Made by a program: the position numbers and the translations under genes
Shown: positions 1 through 6,833 of the stretch, piece by piece
Layout of the letters: every line of letters starts with the position of its first letter
Position numbering within the stretch: position 1 is the stretch's first letter
The notes under the pieces: generated by a model
Databases searched by the model: none
What the model was told of the DNA's origin: nothing
The model's input: the letters and a program-made list of their open reading frames with translations, nothing else
Origin: Micavibrio sp. UBA2020
Lineage (GTDB): Bacteria > Pseudomonadota > Alphaproteobacteria > Micavibrionales > UBA2020
Length of the DNA: 13,159 bases
Direction of reading: 5' to 3'
Assembly (NCBI GenBank): GCA_002334985.1
Contig: DDBY01000141.1
Span: forward strand, 6,154 to 19,312

Positions 1-242
1 GAATTCAAAAGCTCCACAATCATCACCAGCAGCACGCTTGCCACCATCAAGGCCAGCATGACGCGGTCGGGCGCGATGAAAAAAGCGAGGGGTATCATCA
101 CCGCCGCGGCCGCGCATTCCTGACGGAATGCCGCTTCGTTTGTAAAAGCGGCTTTCAGCCCGTCGCGCGAATAGCCAAAGGCGCGGATGATACGGGTAAG
201 GCCGGTGGCCTTTTGCGGCGGCGGGGTATTGTTGTCGGTCAT
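1..242 (-). CDS. dgkA: Diacylglycerol kinase DgkA, N-terminal 80 residues (runs off the left edge)
   Basis: Integral inner-membrane kinase that phosphorylates diacylglycerol to phosphatidic acid, recycling lipid released by envelope glycan synthesis. Translation of the minus strand from the ATG at 242 gives 80 codons. Residues 14-42 (TGLTRIIRAFGYSRDGLKAA, then TNEAAFRQE) match the E. coli DgkA N-terminus closely. Residues 73-80 (VMIVELLN) correspond to its catalytic segment, so Glu77 is the likely catalytic base and Glu36 the other conserved acidic residue. Two hydrophobic stretches (about 44-57 and 61-79) fit the first two of the family's three membrane helices; the third and the C-terminus lie outside the window. 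The ATG overlaps the stop of the upstream ABC gene (ATGA), and a GGAG lies 8 nt upstream inside that gene, so translational coupling is likely. Family assignment is secure; the right-hand end is complete, the left end is cut. Confidence 0.93.
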   Translation of the reverse strand, partial: MTDNNTPPPQKATGLTRIIRAFGYSRDGLKAAFTNEAAFRQECAAAAVMIPLAFFIAPDRVMLALMVASVLLVMIVELLN

Positions 243-2080
243 GCTTCGGGCTCCGGCGCGTGGCTGATGGCACGCTGTTCGTAGGCTTTGTAAATATCGC
301 GGATGGGGCCGGGCATGGTCAATGCCATGCGCACCGGCATGTCCGCCACAATGCGCCCCTGGTCAAGGAACAGAATACGGTCGAACATCGGCAGCAGGTG
401 CAGACGGTGCAGCGTGGCGATAATGGTCTTGTCCTTGAAATGCGCAAAAAGATTTTTGAAAATCTTTTCCTCTGTCATCAAATCGACGCTGCTGGTGGGT
501 TCATCCAAAAGCACGATGTCCGATTGCTCGGCCGCGAAAATGCCGCGGGCGAGGGCAAGGCGCTGGCGCTGGCCGACCGACAGGTTGACGCCTTTTTCGC
601 GGATGTCGGTGTCCAGCCCCTGCGGCAGCTTGGCCAGTACCGGCATGAATTCCGCCAGCGACAGGGCGCGGTAAACATCTGTATCCGGCACATCAAGGCC
701 GAAGGTGACGTTGAAGCGCATGGTGTTTTCAAAGACCTCGGGGTCTTGCGGTATCAGCGTTGTCACCTGCGCCAGTTGCTTGAAATCGCCCGGCTTGCCG
801 TCAATGGTGACATCGGCGCTATCGGGGGCGCGCAGGGCGCGCAGCAATGTCAGCAGGGTCGATTTCCCCGCGCCCGATGTGCCGATAAGGGCGATGTTTT
901 CGCCGCGGCGCAGGCTCAGGCTCACGTCCTGCAAGGTCGAAGGCCGCCCGCCCGCCGCATCGCCGCGGTGGGTGAAACGCAGGTGGTCAAGGCGGATATG
1001 CTGCCAGCCCGTGGGCGGGGCGGGCGTTTCATCGCCGGTCAGACGCGCGTGGTCGTCGAGGATGCCCTGCGTGGAGCGCAAATCCGCCAGCGCCTGCAGC
1101 CATGTGCTGTGGATGGACATCAGGCCGAAGCCTTGCTGGCCGATGCGGTTTTGATACAGATAAACCGTCACCAGCGTGCCCGCCGCAATCGCCGTACCGC
1201 TTTGCAGCTGGAACCAGATATAGCCCAAAAGGATGATGCCGAGCATGAACACGTTCAGCATTGTATAGATGAAATAACGCCATTCGTTGATTTTGACTTC
1301 GCGCATGAACGGCGGCATGGCCAGATTGAGCTTGGACAAAAGCGTATCGCGCGAAAAACTTTGCAGGCGCAAAACGATAATGCTGACCATGTTGCTGACG
1401 AAATCGAAAAATGTCGCGCTGGCACCGTGCGATACTTCGTTGGTGTCGTGGATGGCCTCCGTCATGCGGCGGTTGAGCGCGATGATGCACAGCATGGCCA
1501 GAATAAAGCTGACAAGGCTGGCAATGCCGATGGCGGGGCTGAACCACATCAGCATCGCAATCGCCCCCGCCAGCGTCATGACGTTCTGGAAGCTGGCGAA
1601 GCTGTTCTGCACAAAGTTTTTCAGCGCCAGCGCGGCCGTGCGGATACGGTTGATGGTGCTGCCCGAATGATGGTCCTGATGCCAGCCGAGCGGCAATTCG
1701 GCCAGACGTTCAAACATACGCGTGATGTAATTGACGTACACGACCTGTCCGGCGCGGCGTTCCATCACGCGCGCGGGGCCGTGCAACGTCCACATCAGGA
1801 AATGGCAGAGGATGATAAGCCCCAGATATTTCGCGCAGTCGAAGAAAAGCCGGTCGTCGGCTTTTTGCAAAGTGTTGACCAGCTCCCCCAGCAGATAGGG
1901 TGTCGCCAGTTCAAACGCAATGGCGAAGACGTACATCAGGTGATAGGTCAGGATGACGCTGCGCTGCTCCGCCGCGTATTGCCAGCATTCGCGCCACAGG
2001 CGGATATAGGAAAAATTCCACCACGCCGTTTTTGGTGCGGCGGGCAGGGTGTCGGTGGCGGCAGGGGTGGCTGTGGACAT
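239..2080 (-). CDS. Exporter-type ABC transporter, fused permease and ATPase
   Basis: A 613-residue half-transporter expected to act as a homodimer in the inner membrane; the substrate cannot be told from sequence. The N-terminal half holds the membrane domain, with hydrophobic stretches near residues 43-66, 83-100, 165-203 and 270-292. The C-terminal ATPase has Walker A GTSGAGKST (400-408), Q-loop Gln445, signature LSVGQ (500-504), Walker B DIVLLDE (521-527) and switch His558, so it should hydrolyse ATP. The signature has Val in place of the first Gly of LSGGQ, a known variant. Start at ATG 2080 is supported by a GGGA 7 nt upstream. The stop overlaps the dgkA start by 4 bp; that coupling hints at a lipid or envelope role (MsbA-like proteins are one possibility), but this is inference only. 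The upstream YgaP-like gene is on the same strand, 85 bp away, and may share the transcript. Confidence 0.9.
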   Translation of the reverse strand: MSTATPAATDTLPAAPKTAWWNFSYIRLWRECWQYAAEQRSVILTYHLMYVFAIAFELATPYLLGELVNTLQKADDRLFFDCAKYLGLIILCHFLMWTLHGPARVMERRAGQVVYVNYITRMFERLAELPLGWHQDHHSGSTINRIRTAALALKNFVQNSFASFQNVMTLAGAIAMLMWFSPAIGIASLVSFILAMLCIIALNRRMTEAIHDTNEVSHGASATFFDFVSNMVSIIVLRLQSFSRDTLLSKLNLAMPPFMREVKINEWRYFIYTMLNVFMLGIILLGYIWFQLQSGTAIAAGTLVTVYLYQNRIGQQGFGLMSIHSTWLQALADLRSTQGILDDHARLTGDETPAPPTGWQHIRLDHLRFTHRGDAAGGRPSTLQDVSLSLRRGENIALIGTSGAGKSTLLTLLRALRAPDSADVTIDGKPGDFKQLAQVTTLIPQDPEVFENTMRFNVTFGLDVPDTDVYRALSLAEFMPVLAKLPQGLDTDIREKGVNLSVGQRQRLALARGIFAAEQSDIVLLDEPTSSVDLMTEEKIFKNLFAHFKDKTIIATLHRLHLLPMFDRILFLDQGRIVADMPVRMALTMPGPIRDIYKAYEQRAISHAPEPEA

Positions 2081-2165
2081 GGTCGAATCCCGTGAAAAAC
2101 GGCCTCCATCCTATCCGGAATCCGGAAAGCGGTGCAGCAGGATTATTTTTAATGTAGAGGCTGGA

Positions 2166-2432
2166 CTAGCGGGAACTTTTTCCCGAATCTTTCCGGCTGG
2201 TTTGGGGCGGGGCGGGGATTTTGCAGGTCGAAAGCCCCAGAGCGGCGTAAAGCCCGCAGCGCCCCATCAGGCTGTTGAGCAATAGCCCGCCCGCCACCAT
2301 CATCAAAACCACGGCCGGCCAGCCTGTGATAATGCCCCGATACCACAAAAAACCAATAATAACCGCCACCAGCGCACGCAGAACGCGGTCGGCGGTACCC
2401 AGATTGCGGGGGATGGCGGGCATGTTTTTCAT
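2166..2432 (-). CDS. YgaP-like (DUF2892) small inner-membrane protein
   Basis: An 88-residue protein with the N-terminal pattern NLGTADRVLRALVAVIIGF, a hydrophobic stretch, then WPAVVLMMVAGGLLLNSLMG and RCGLYAALGLST. This is the hallmark of the DUF2892 / YgaP transmembrane family: two short helices and a conserved G-x-C-x-LY-xxLG-x-T segment. In YgaP itself the membrane domain follows a rhodanese domain; here it stands alone, as in many proteobacteria. The C-terminal 20 residues are polar and basic and likely cytoplasmic. I chose ATG 2432 because the hallmark starts just after it; ATG 2423 (starting MPAIPRNLG) is the alternative. Neither has a clear Shine-Dalgarno sequence. A strong promoter ends 7 bp before ATG 2432, so a longer N-terminal extension reading is unlikely. 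Function unknown. Confidence 0.82.
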   Translation of the reverse strand: MKNMPAIPRNLGTADRVLRALVAVIIGFLWYRGIITGWPAVVLMMVAGGLLLNSLMGRCGLYAALGLSTCKIPAPPQTSRKDSGKSSR

Positions 2433-2439
2433 GACTTTT

Positions 2440-2467
2440 AATATATACGGCCATCGCCGCGTGACAA
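2440..2467 (-). promoter_or_regulatory. Sigma70-type promoter abutting the YgaP-like start codon
   Basis: On the minus strand a -35 of TTGTCA (2467-2462) and a -10 of TATATT (2445-2440) are separated by 16 bp; each hexamer matches consensus at 5 of 6 positions. Only 7 bp (AAAAGTC) lie between the -10 and ATG 2432, so transcription would begin at or next to the start codon, as in a leaderless mRNA. Confidence 0.6.
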
Positions 2468-2530
2468 GCGGGGGCAAAACTGGCACAGTGCCCGCCAATA
2501 ATAAAAACAAGCGCAAGAGCCGGTTTTACG

Positions 2531-4429
2531 ATGGCGTCCTCCCTTATTCTCAGCGTGCAAGAAGGCAGCATCGCCTTTGGCGAGAAAACGATTTTCGACA
2601 ACCTTTCCTTCAATATCCATGAAGGGGACAAAATCTGTCTTGTCGGCAAGAACGGCACGGGCAAATCGACGCTGATGAATATCATCACGGGGGAAAAAGA
2701 CCTCGACAGCGGGGAGCGCTGGGTGCTGCACGGCATCACCATCGGCTATTTGCAGCAGGAAATCACCCCTGTGCCCGGCCAGACGGTCTATGATTTCGTA
2801 TTCCAGCAGCTGAAAAAATCAGGGCAGGAGGAAGAAAACCTCTACAAGGTCGATATGGTCATCCAGCCGCTGGAATTGCGTCCCGAAGACCGCATGGACA
2901 GGCTTTCGGGCGGGCAGCTGCGCCGCGCGGCGCTGGCGCGCGCGCTGGTGGAGGAGCCGGACATCCTGCTTCTGGACGAGCCGACCAACCACCTCGACCT
3001 TGACGTTATCGAATGGCTGGAAAAATACCTGAATATGTACCGCGGCGCGATTTTGTGCGTCAGCCACGACAAGACGTTCCTGAGCAATATATCCGACAAG
3101 ATTTTCTGGCTCGACCGCGGCAACATGCGCGTCTGCCCCAAAGGCTTCAGCCATTTCGACGAATGGTCAACCATGCTGCTGGAACAGGAAGAGCGGGAGC
3201 TGAAAAACCGCGCCAAGCTGGTCGAACAGGAAGTCGAATGGGCCAGCCGCGGTGTGAAGGCGCGGCGCAAGCGCAATATCCGCCGTCTGGAGATTATGCA
3301 CGAAGAGCGCGCGCGCCTGAAACGCGACCAGAGCGCTTTCCGCCGCATGATGTCCAAAGTGGATATCGGGGAGATGGAAAACGCCGAGCTGGGCTCGCGC
3401 GTGGTGGCCGAGTTTTTCAAGGCGGATAAAAAATTTGTGGATGAAGAGGGGCGCGAAATCCTCATCCTCGATAAATTCAGCATGCGCGTGGCCAAGGGCG
3501 ACCGCATCGGCATTCTGGGGCGCAACGGTTCGGGCAAGACGTCGTTTTTGAAATTGCTGACGGGCGAAGACAAACCCGATATGGGCAAGGTTAAGCTGGC
3601 GCGGGATATAGAAGTATCCTATTTCGACCAGAAACGCCGCGACCTGCTGCCCGATGCGACCATCCAGCAGGTGCTGTGCCCGCAGGGCGGCGAGTACCTG
3701 AAGGTGATGGGCAAGACGCGGCACATTTGCGGCTATCTGAAAGATTTCCTGTTTGAGCCGTCCATGGTTTTGCAGCGCGTGAGCACGCTGTCGGGCGGAC
3801 AGAAAAACCGCCTGCTGCTGGCCAAGGTTCTGGCCGACCCCAAGCCGCTGTTGATTTTGGACGAGCCGACCAATGACCTTGATATGGACACGCTCGACCG
3901 GCTTGAAGAAATCCTGTCGCACTACACGGGTACGCTGATTGTGGTCAGTCATGACCGCGATTTTCTTGACCAGTCGGTGAGCAAGATTTTGGCGTTTGAG
4001 GGGAACGGCGTGGTTGAAGCCTGCATCGGCGGCTACAGCGATTATCTGGCCGTGCGCGACAAGCTGCGCGCGGAGCGTTTGAAACGCCGCGAAGAGGATG
4101 ACGAAGAACGCGGCTTTATCCGGCGCGAAGCGAAAGAGCCAAAAGCCCAGACCGCAACGAAAACGCAAGAAACGGCAAAGCCTGCCGCGCCCAAAAAACT
4201 GACATATAAACTGCAATACGAGCTGGATAATCTGCCTGCGAAAATTGCGGCGCTTGAAAGTGAAATCACATCGCTTGAATCCGCCCTCGACGACCCGACG
4301 CTGTTCGAGCGTGACCGCGGGCAATTCGATACGGCGTCCAGGCGCCTCGTGCTTGCGCGCGCCGATTTGGAAACGGCGGAAATGCGCTGGCTGGAGCTGG
4401 ACGAGATGCGCGCGCAGTTGGGCGGCTGA
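2531..4429 (+). CDS. uup: ABC-F ATPase, Uup type
   Basis: A 632-residue soluble protein with two ABC ATPase domains and no membrane domain, the ABC-F layout. ABC-F proteins act on ribosomes; Uup in E. coli also affects precise transposon excision. Domain 1: Walker A GKNGTGKST (39-47), LSGGQ (125-129), Walker B ILLLDEPTNHLD (145-156). Domain 2: Walker A GRNGSGKTS (330-338), LSGGQ (420-424), Walker B LLILDEPTNDLD (440-451). The interdomain linker (about 215-275) is strongly charged and helical, as expected for the P-site tRNA-interaction arm. Residues about 515-555 form a charged, low-complexity stretch, and 555-632 (YKLQYELDNLPAKIAALE onward) a coiled-coil C-terminal domain typical of Uup, which binds DNA in E. 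coli. Length and tail fit Uup rather than EttA, YbiT or YheS. The start at ATG 2531 has only a weak AAGAG upstream. It is divergent from the YgaP-like gene. Confidence 0.9.
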   Translation: MASSLILSVQEGSIAFGEKTIFDNLSFNIHEGDKICLVGKNGTGKSTLMNIITGEKDLDSGERWVLHGITIGYLQQEITPVPGQTVYDFVFQQLKKSGQEEENLYKVDMVIQPLELRPEDRMDRLSGGQLRRAALARALVEEPDILLLDEPTNHLDLDVIEWLEKYLNMYRGAILCVSHDKTFLSNISDKIFWLDRGNMRVCPKGFSHFDEWSTMLLEQEERELKNRAKLVEQEVEWASRGVKARRKRNIRRLEIMHEERARLKRDQSAFRRMMSKVDIGEMENAELGSRVVAEFFKADKKFVDEEGREILILDKFSMRVAKGDRIGILGRNGSGKTSFLKLLTGEDKPDMGKVKLARDIEVSYFDQKRRDLLPDATIQQVLCPQGGEYLKVMGKTRHICGYLKDFLFEPSMVLQRVSTLSGGQKNRLLLAKVLADPKPLLILDEPTNDLDMDTLDRLEEILSHYTGTLIVVSHDRDFLDQSVSKILAFEGNGVVEACIGGYSDYLAVRDKLRAERLKRREEDDEERGFIRREAKEPKAQTATKTQETAKPAAPKKLTYKLQYELDNLPAKIAALESEITSLESALDDPTLFERDRGQFDTASRRLVLARADLETAEMRWLELDEMRAQLGG

Positions 4430-4761
4430 GCGGGCGCACGGGCGGCTTTGTCTGTGCCTGTGGAAAACTGAAAAACTCCCCGATTCTAACGCAGATACGG
4501 CACTGCCCCCTGTGGATAACTTCGCAAAAAAGCGTTTTTTGGGGTTTTTTTGCACCGCTTTAAGGCAAAAAAACGGCCAAAACCCCCATTTTCAGGGGGT
4601 TTTATGCGGTTTCCTCTTGGCGGGCACAGGTGAATCTGTCATGAATCGTTGTGTCACCGCGCGAAGGGGATGAACTGAGGGGAAGCGCCGATTTCAAAGG
4701 CTTTTCCTCGCATGTCAGACGCCGGTCGTTCAACAATCTCATTATGAAGTGAGTTTTTAAA
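4430..4761. other. 332-base intergenic region with two DnaA-box-like 9-mers and an A/T-rich stretch
   Basis: I see no convincing gene here. Contents in order: TGTGGAAAA at 4459-4467; TGTGGATAA at 4511-4519, the exact complement of the E. coli DnaA box TTATCCACA; an A/T-rich segment at 4521-4582 with runs of A and T that can pair (GCAAAAAA 4524-4531 with TTTTTTGC 4546-4553); a GC-stemmed hairpin at 4579-4603; and about 150 bases of HU leader without a clear promoter. The two 9-mers have the same orientation, with 52 bp between their starts, close to five helical turns. They could be DnaA sites, part of an origin, or chance. None of the usual alphaproteobacterial origin neighbours (such as hemE) is in the window. 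Confidence 0.4.
4579..4603. terminator. Terminator-like hairpin between uup and the HU gene
   Basis: AAAACCCCC (4579-4587) pairs perfectly with GGGGGTTTT (4595-4603) around a 7-nt loop. On the plus strand the GC stem is followed by TTTTA; on the minus strand likewise by four T, so it could work in both directions. It lies 150 bp downstream of the uup stop and is the best candidate for its terminator. Confidence 0.6.
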
Positions 4762-5061
4762 ATGGCTAAAGCAACCCAACCCACCGTTACCCTGAAAAAC
4801 ATTGCAGCTGACCTCGCTGAAAAGCACGAGCTGACCAAAAAGCAAGTTAACGCGATCATGGACGACCTGGTCACGGCTCTGGTTAAAAACCTGAAAAAAG
4901 GCAACCGCGTCCGCCTCGCTGGCCTCGGCATCCTGCAAGTTCGCAAGCGCGCTGCCCGCATGGGTCGCAACCCTGCAACGGGCGAAACCATCAAAATTCC
5001 GGCGAAAAAGAAAATCGCTTTCCGCGCCGCGAAAGAGCTGAAAGAAGCTGTTGGCAAGTAA
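4762..5061 (+). CDS. HU/IHF-family nucleoid DNA-binding protein
   Basis: A 99-residue histone-like protein that bends and compacts DNA as a dimer. The HU fold starts at about residue 8 (VTLKNIAADLAEKHELTKKQ). The dimer core is followed by the conserved turn RVRLAGLGILQVRKRAARMG, the DNA-intercalating arm tip GRNPATGETIKIPA (about 68-81) and a lysine-rich C-terminal helix ending KELKEAVGK. Compared with E. coli HU (90 residues) it has about nine extra N-terminal residues (MAKATQPTV), a form seen in some alphaproteobacteria. HU rather than IHF is favoured by GRNPATGE and by monocistronic placement; which paralogue it is cannot be told. Start ATG 4762 has GTGAG 8 nt upstream. Codon use is markedly biased (many GCT, CTG, AAA, CGC codons), consistent with high expression, and a strong terminator follows. 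Confidence 0.95.
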   Translation: MAKATQPTVTLKNIAADLAEKHELTKKQVNAIMDDLVTALVKNLKKGNRVRLAGLGILQVRKRAARMGRNPATGETIKIPAKKKIAFRAAKELKEAVGK

Positions 5062-5065
5062 TGCC

Positions 5066-5093
5066 TTGGCGTCTCTGCGCAAGCGGACGCCAA
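5066..5093 (+). repeat. Hairpin just after the HU stop
   Basis: TTGGCGTC (5066-5073) pairs perfectly with GACGCCAA (5086-5093) around a 12-nt loop, starting 5 nt after the HU stop. It has no T run of its own and sits in front of the main terminator. It may protect the mRNA 3' end; this is inference. Confidence 0.5.
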
Positions 5094-5103
5094 AGACTTC
5101 AAG

Positions 5104-5138
5104 AAAAACCCGCTCTGGCAACGGAGCGGGTTTTTCTT
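5104..5138 (+). terminator. Rho-independent terminator of the HU gene
   Basis: AACCCGCTC (5107-5115) pairs with GAGCGGGTT (5124-5132) around an 8-nt loop. The stem extends through flanking A and T runs (5104-5106 with 5133-5135) and is followed by TTTCTTT. This is a classical intrinsic terminator 45 bp after the HU stop. Confidence 0.9.
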
Positions 5139-5182
5139 TATATAAACAGCATTCGCAAAAAGAATTTTGAAAGGGCAGCGCC

Positions 5183-5629
5183 ATGAACAATTACGAACGC
5201 AAGGTCCGCGATTTCCATCTGGCTTTTGATATCGGCGTCGATTTGCCCGTCACGTCCGATTTGCTGGCCTTTCGCAAAAAGCTGATTGGCGAAGAGGTCG
5301 AAGAACTCTACGCCGAAATCGACAAAGCCCGCGCCGAGATTGAAAGTGGCGGCAGCGTCACGCGCGAAACCATGGCCGCGATGATGAAAGAACTTGCCGA
5401 TGTGCAGTATATCCTGAGCGGTATGGTGGCGACATTCGGCTTGCCGGCCGACCGCGTGTTTGACCGCGTGCATCAAAGCAACATGTCCAAACTTGGCCAT
5501 GACGGCAAGCCCGTGCACCGCGAAGACGGCAAGGTGATGAAGGGGCCGAATTACCACCCGCCCAAACTTGATGACCTTATCGATGTTATTCCCGTCGGCG
5601 AAGATACGGATGCCCGCGACGCCGCGTGA
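5183..5629 (+). CDS. All-alpha NTP pyrophosphohydrolase-like protein (MazG / PRA-PH superfamily)
   Basis: A 148-residue cytosolic protein with the metal-binding pattern of all-alpha NTP pyrophosphohydrolases: EEVEE at residues 37-41 and ELADVQY at 70-76 (the ExxE...ExxD layout that holds Mg2+). A conserved segment RVHQSNMSKL (95-104) follows, then a short C-terminal part with a GPNYHPPKL motif. This combination resembles the phosphoribosyl-ATP pyrophosphohydrolase-like family also found in phages and many bacteria. It is not HisE: there is no his operon nearby and the SNMSK element is absent from HisE. The likely reaction is hydrolysis of an NTP or modified nucleotide to NMP plus pyrophosphate; the substrate is unknown. 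Start ATG 5183 is well placed, with AAGGG 7 nt upstream. No clear terminator follows; a short palindrome (around 5632-5639) lacks a T run. Confidence 0.8.
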   Translation: MNNYERKVRDFHLAFDIGVDLPVTSDLLAFRKKLIGEEVEELYAEIDKARAEIESGGSVTRETMAAMMKELADVQYILSGMVATFGLPADRVFDRVHQSNMSKLGHDGKPVHREDGKVMKGPNYHPPKLDDLIDVIPVGEDTDARDAA

Positions 5630-5707
5630 CGCGCCATGGCGTGAATTGACACACCGCAGCAGATATTACATTGCGCAAATCAGACGTTTTATTGCCCGCA
5701 ATCCGTG

Positions 5708-5735
5708 TTGACATAAGCGGGGTGTGGTTTATTCT
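5708..5735 (+). promoter_or_regulatory. Sigma70-type promoter for the putative outer-membrane protein
   Basis: A perfect -35 TTGACA (5708-5713) is followed after 16 bp by TATTCT (5730-5735), 4 of 6 to consensus. The transcript would start about 45 nt before the GTG start at 5787. Confidence 0.55.
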
Positions 5736-5786
5736 GCGCGCATATTCACATTGTCCCCATGCTTTATTTCGTCACAGGAGCGCCGC

Positions 5787-6701
5787 GTGCAAAACAAACC
5801 CCTGCGCCATTATCTCAAGGCCGCATTCTCGGCAGCTGCTTTGGGGCTTGCGGGTTTGTCCGGCACGGCCTATGCGCAGCAAACGCCGCCGCCCGCGACG
5901 GAGCCGGAGGCTTTGCCCGAAGTGATGCCGCTGCCCGTGGCGCTCGATACCGCGCCCAAGGCTGACCGCCGCGGCCTTGACGAGCGGACGGATGATTTCT
6001 TCGCCACGCGCTACAAGGTTTCGCTCACGCGCGAAAGCATCTGGATAGGTACACCGCAACGATATAACGTCGATATGCTGTCGATACCGGATAACGATGT
6101 TATCCGCTTTACGCGCCAGTATCTGGAAGTGCGCCCGCTGCGCAAGGAATGGAACGGCAACGCCACGGGCGTTGGCATCGGTTTTGATTACGACCTTGGC
6201 CGCGCGGGCGGCTATGACCTCGGCAGCACCACATGGCATGTGCGCGGCGGTACTTTCGTCGGCTCGTTTGAAAGCCCCTATGTGAAGGGGGAGGGACGCG
6301 AGCGCAACAACAACGTGTTCAATACTTTCGTCGAAGGCGCCAGCAGCGTCAACATCGGCAAGACACCGGCGAACCTGATTGTGGGCGCGTCGTTCAACCA
6401 TGCAGCAGGCCCGCATATCGACCGCGCGAATGATTTCCGCCTGTACCAGCAACTGAACTTTCCGGCGCTGTTCGGCAGCAGCACGGGCGATGCCGCAGGC
6501 TCTATCGGCCGCTATTCCGGCGCGGTGCAGACGTTCGTGGGCGATAACGGCAGCTACGGCGGCAAAATCGGGGTTTACTACAACAACCTGAAATCCGAAG
6601 GCACGGGCATCAGCTTCAGCGTCGGCCCCGAAGTGCATTACGACAGCCGCGAGGGGACGTCCTTCCGCCTGCGTGTGCGCGCAACGCCGCGGTTTTTCTA
6701 A
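5787..6701 (+). CDS. Secreted protein, probable outer-membrane beta-barrel, function unknown
   Basis: I do not recognise the family. I chose the GTG at 5787 over upstream in-frame starts because AGGAG (5776-5780) lies 6 nt before it and it gives a proper signal peptide: MQNKPLRHYL, a hydrophobic core AAFSAAALGLAGLSG, then AYA-QQ with predicted cleavage after residue 30. The 304-residue product continues with a Pro/Glu-rich linker (31-60), then alternating polar and aromatic strands with many Gly, Tyr and Asn residues (for example GVGIGFDYDLGRAGGYDLG and GGKIGVYYNNL). It ends in RVRATPRFF, and a C-terminal Phe is the usual outer-membrane barrel signal. No cysteines or catalytic motif were noticed. 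It has its own promoter and is followed by a REP-like element, so it is likely transcribed alone. The barrel and outer-membrane location are inferred from composition, signal peptide and C-terminus; a periplasmic beta-rich protein is the alternative. Confidence 0.7.
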   Translation: MQNKPLRHYLKAAFSAAALGLAGLSGTAYAQQTPPPATEPEALPEVMPLPVALDTAPKADRRGLDERTDDFFATRYKVSLTRESIWIGTPQRYNVDMLSIPDNDVIRFTRQYLEVRPLRKEWNGNATGVGIGFDYDLGRAGGYDLGSTTWHVRGGTFVGSFESPYVKGEGRERNNNVFNTFVEGASSVNIGKTPANLIVGASFNHAAGPHIDRANDFRLYQQLNFPALFGSSTGDAAGSIGRYSGAVQTFVGDNGSYGGKIGVYYNNLKSEGTGISFSVGPEVHYDSREGTSFRLRVRATPRFF

Positions 6702-6723
6702 ACACGCTCGGCGGCTCTTCCTT

Positions 6724-6733
6724 AAACCGGTTT
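6724..6733. repeat. 10-bp perfect palindrome
   Basis: AAACCGGTTT reads the same on both strands. It sits 22 bp after the stop of the putative outer-membrane gene, directly before the REP-like element. There is no sign of function beyond position; it may be part of the repeat unit. Confidence 0.45.
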
Positions 6734-6801
6734 GTCATGCCCGCCTGCGCGCGGGCATTCGGCGTTCAAAAGCCAGGCCCCCGCGCGGGGGCGGGGGTGA
6801 C
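6734..6801. repeat. REP/BIME-like pair of inverted hairpin units
   Basis: Unit 1 starts GTCA and forms a hairpin, ATGCCCGC (6737-6744) with GCGGGCAT (6751-6758). Unit 2 is inverted: the palindrome GCCCCCGCGCGGGGGC (6777-6792) followed by GGGGGTGAC, so that the outer ends GTCA (6734) and TGAC (6798-6801) mirror each other. Two GC-rich hairpins in opposite orientation between convergent genes (5787-6701 plus, 6834-7595 minus) is the arrangement of bacterial interspersed mosaic elements. Similar GC-rich intergenic repeats are common in alphaproteobacteria. It may also serve as a transcript end for both genes. Confidence 0.6.
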
Positions 6802-6833
6802 GTGGGGATTCATACCGGATATTTTTTCGTGGC

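Noticed and set aside
260..2095. Long open frame on the plus strand opposite the ABC transporter gene
   Set aside because: Its protein is rich in Arg, His, Gln and Ala with no domain, and the opposite strand encodes a complete ABC transporter; it is a shadow of high-GC coding sequence.
2170..2185. Hairpin CGGGAA / TTCCCG near the end of the YgaP-like gene as a terminator
   Set aside because: It lies inside the coding sequence and is not followed by a T run on the minus strand.
2482..2495. Sigma54-like GG-N10-GC starting TGGCAC upstream of uup
   Set aside because: The -12 element should read TTGC but is CCGC; the sequence is better described as the short dyad GGCAC-A-GTGCC.
3167..4555. Long minus-strand open frame opposite uup
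   Set aside because: Antiparallel shadow of the uup frame; no motif, and uup has every ABC-F hallmark.
4713..4745. CATTAT (4740-4745) as the HU -10 box
   Set aside because: No matching -35, and the implied transcript start would fall within or past the HU ribosome site.
5646..5674. TTGACA at 5646 as a second promoter before the putative outer-membrane gene
   Set aside because: No acceptable -10 at 15-19 bp; the nearest TATTAC is only 13 bp away.
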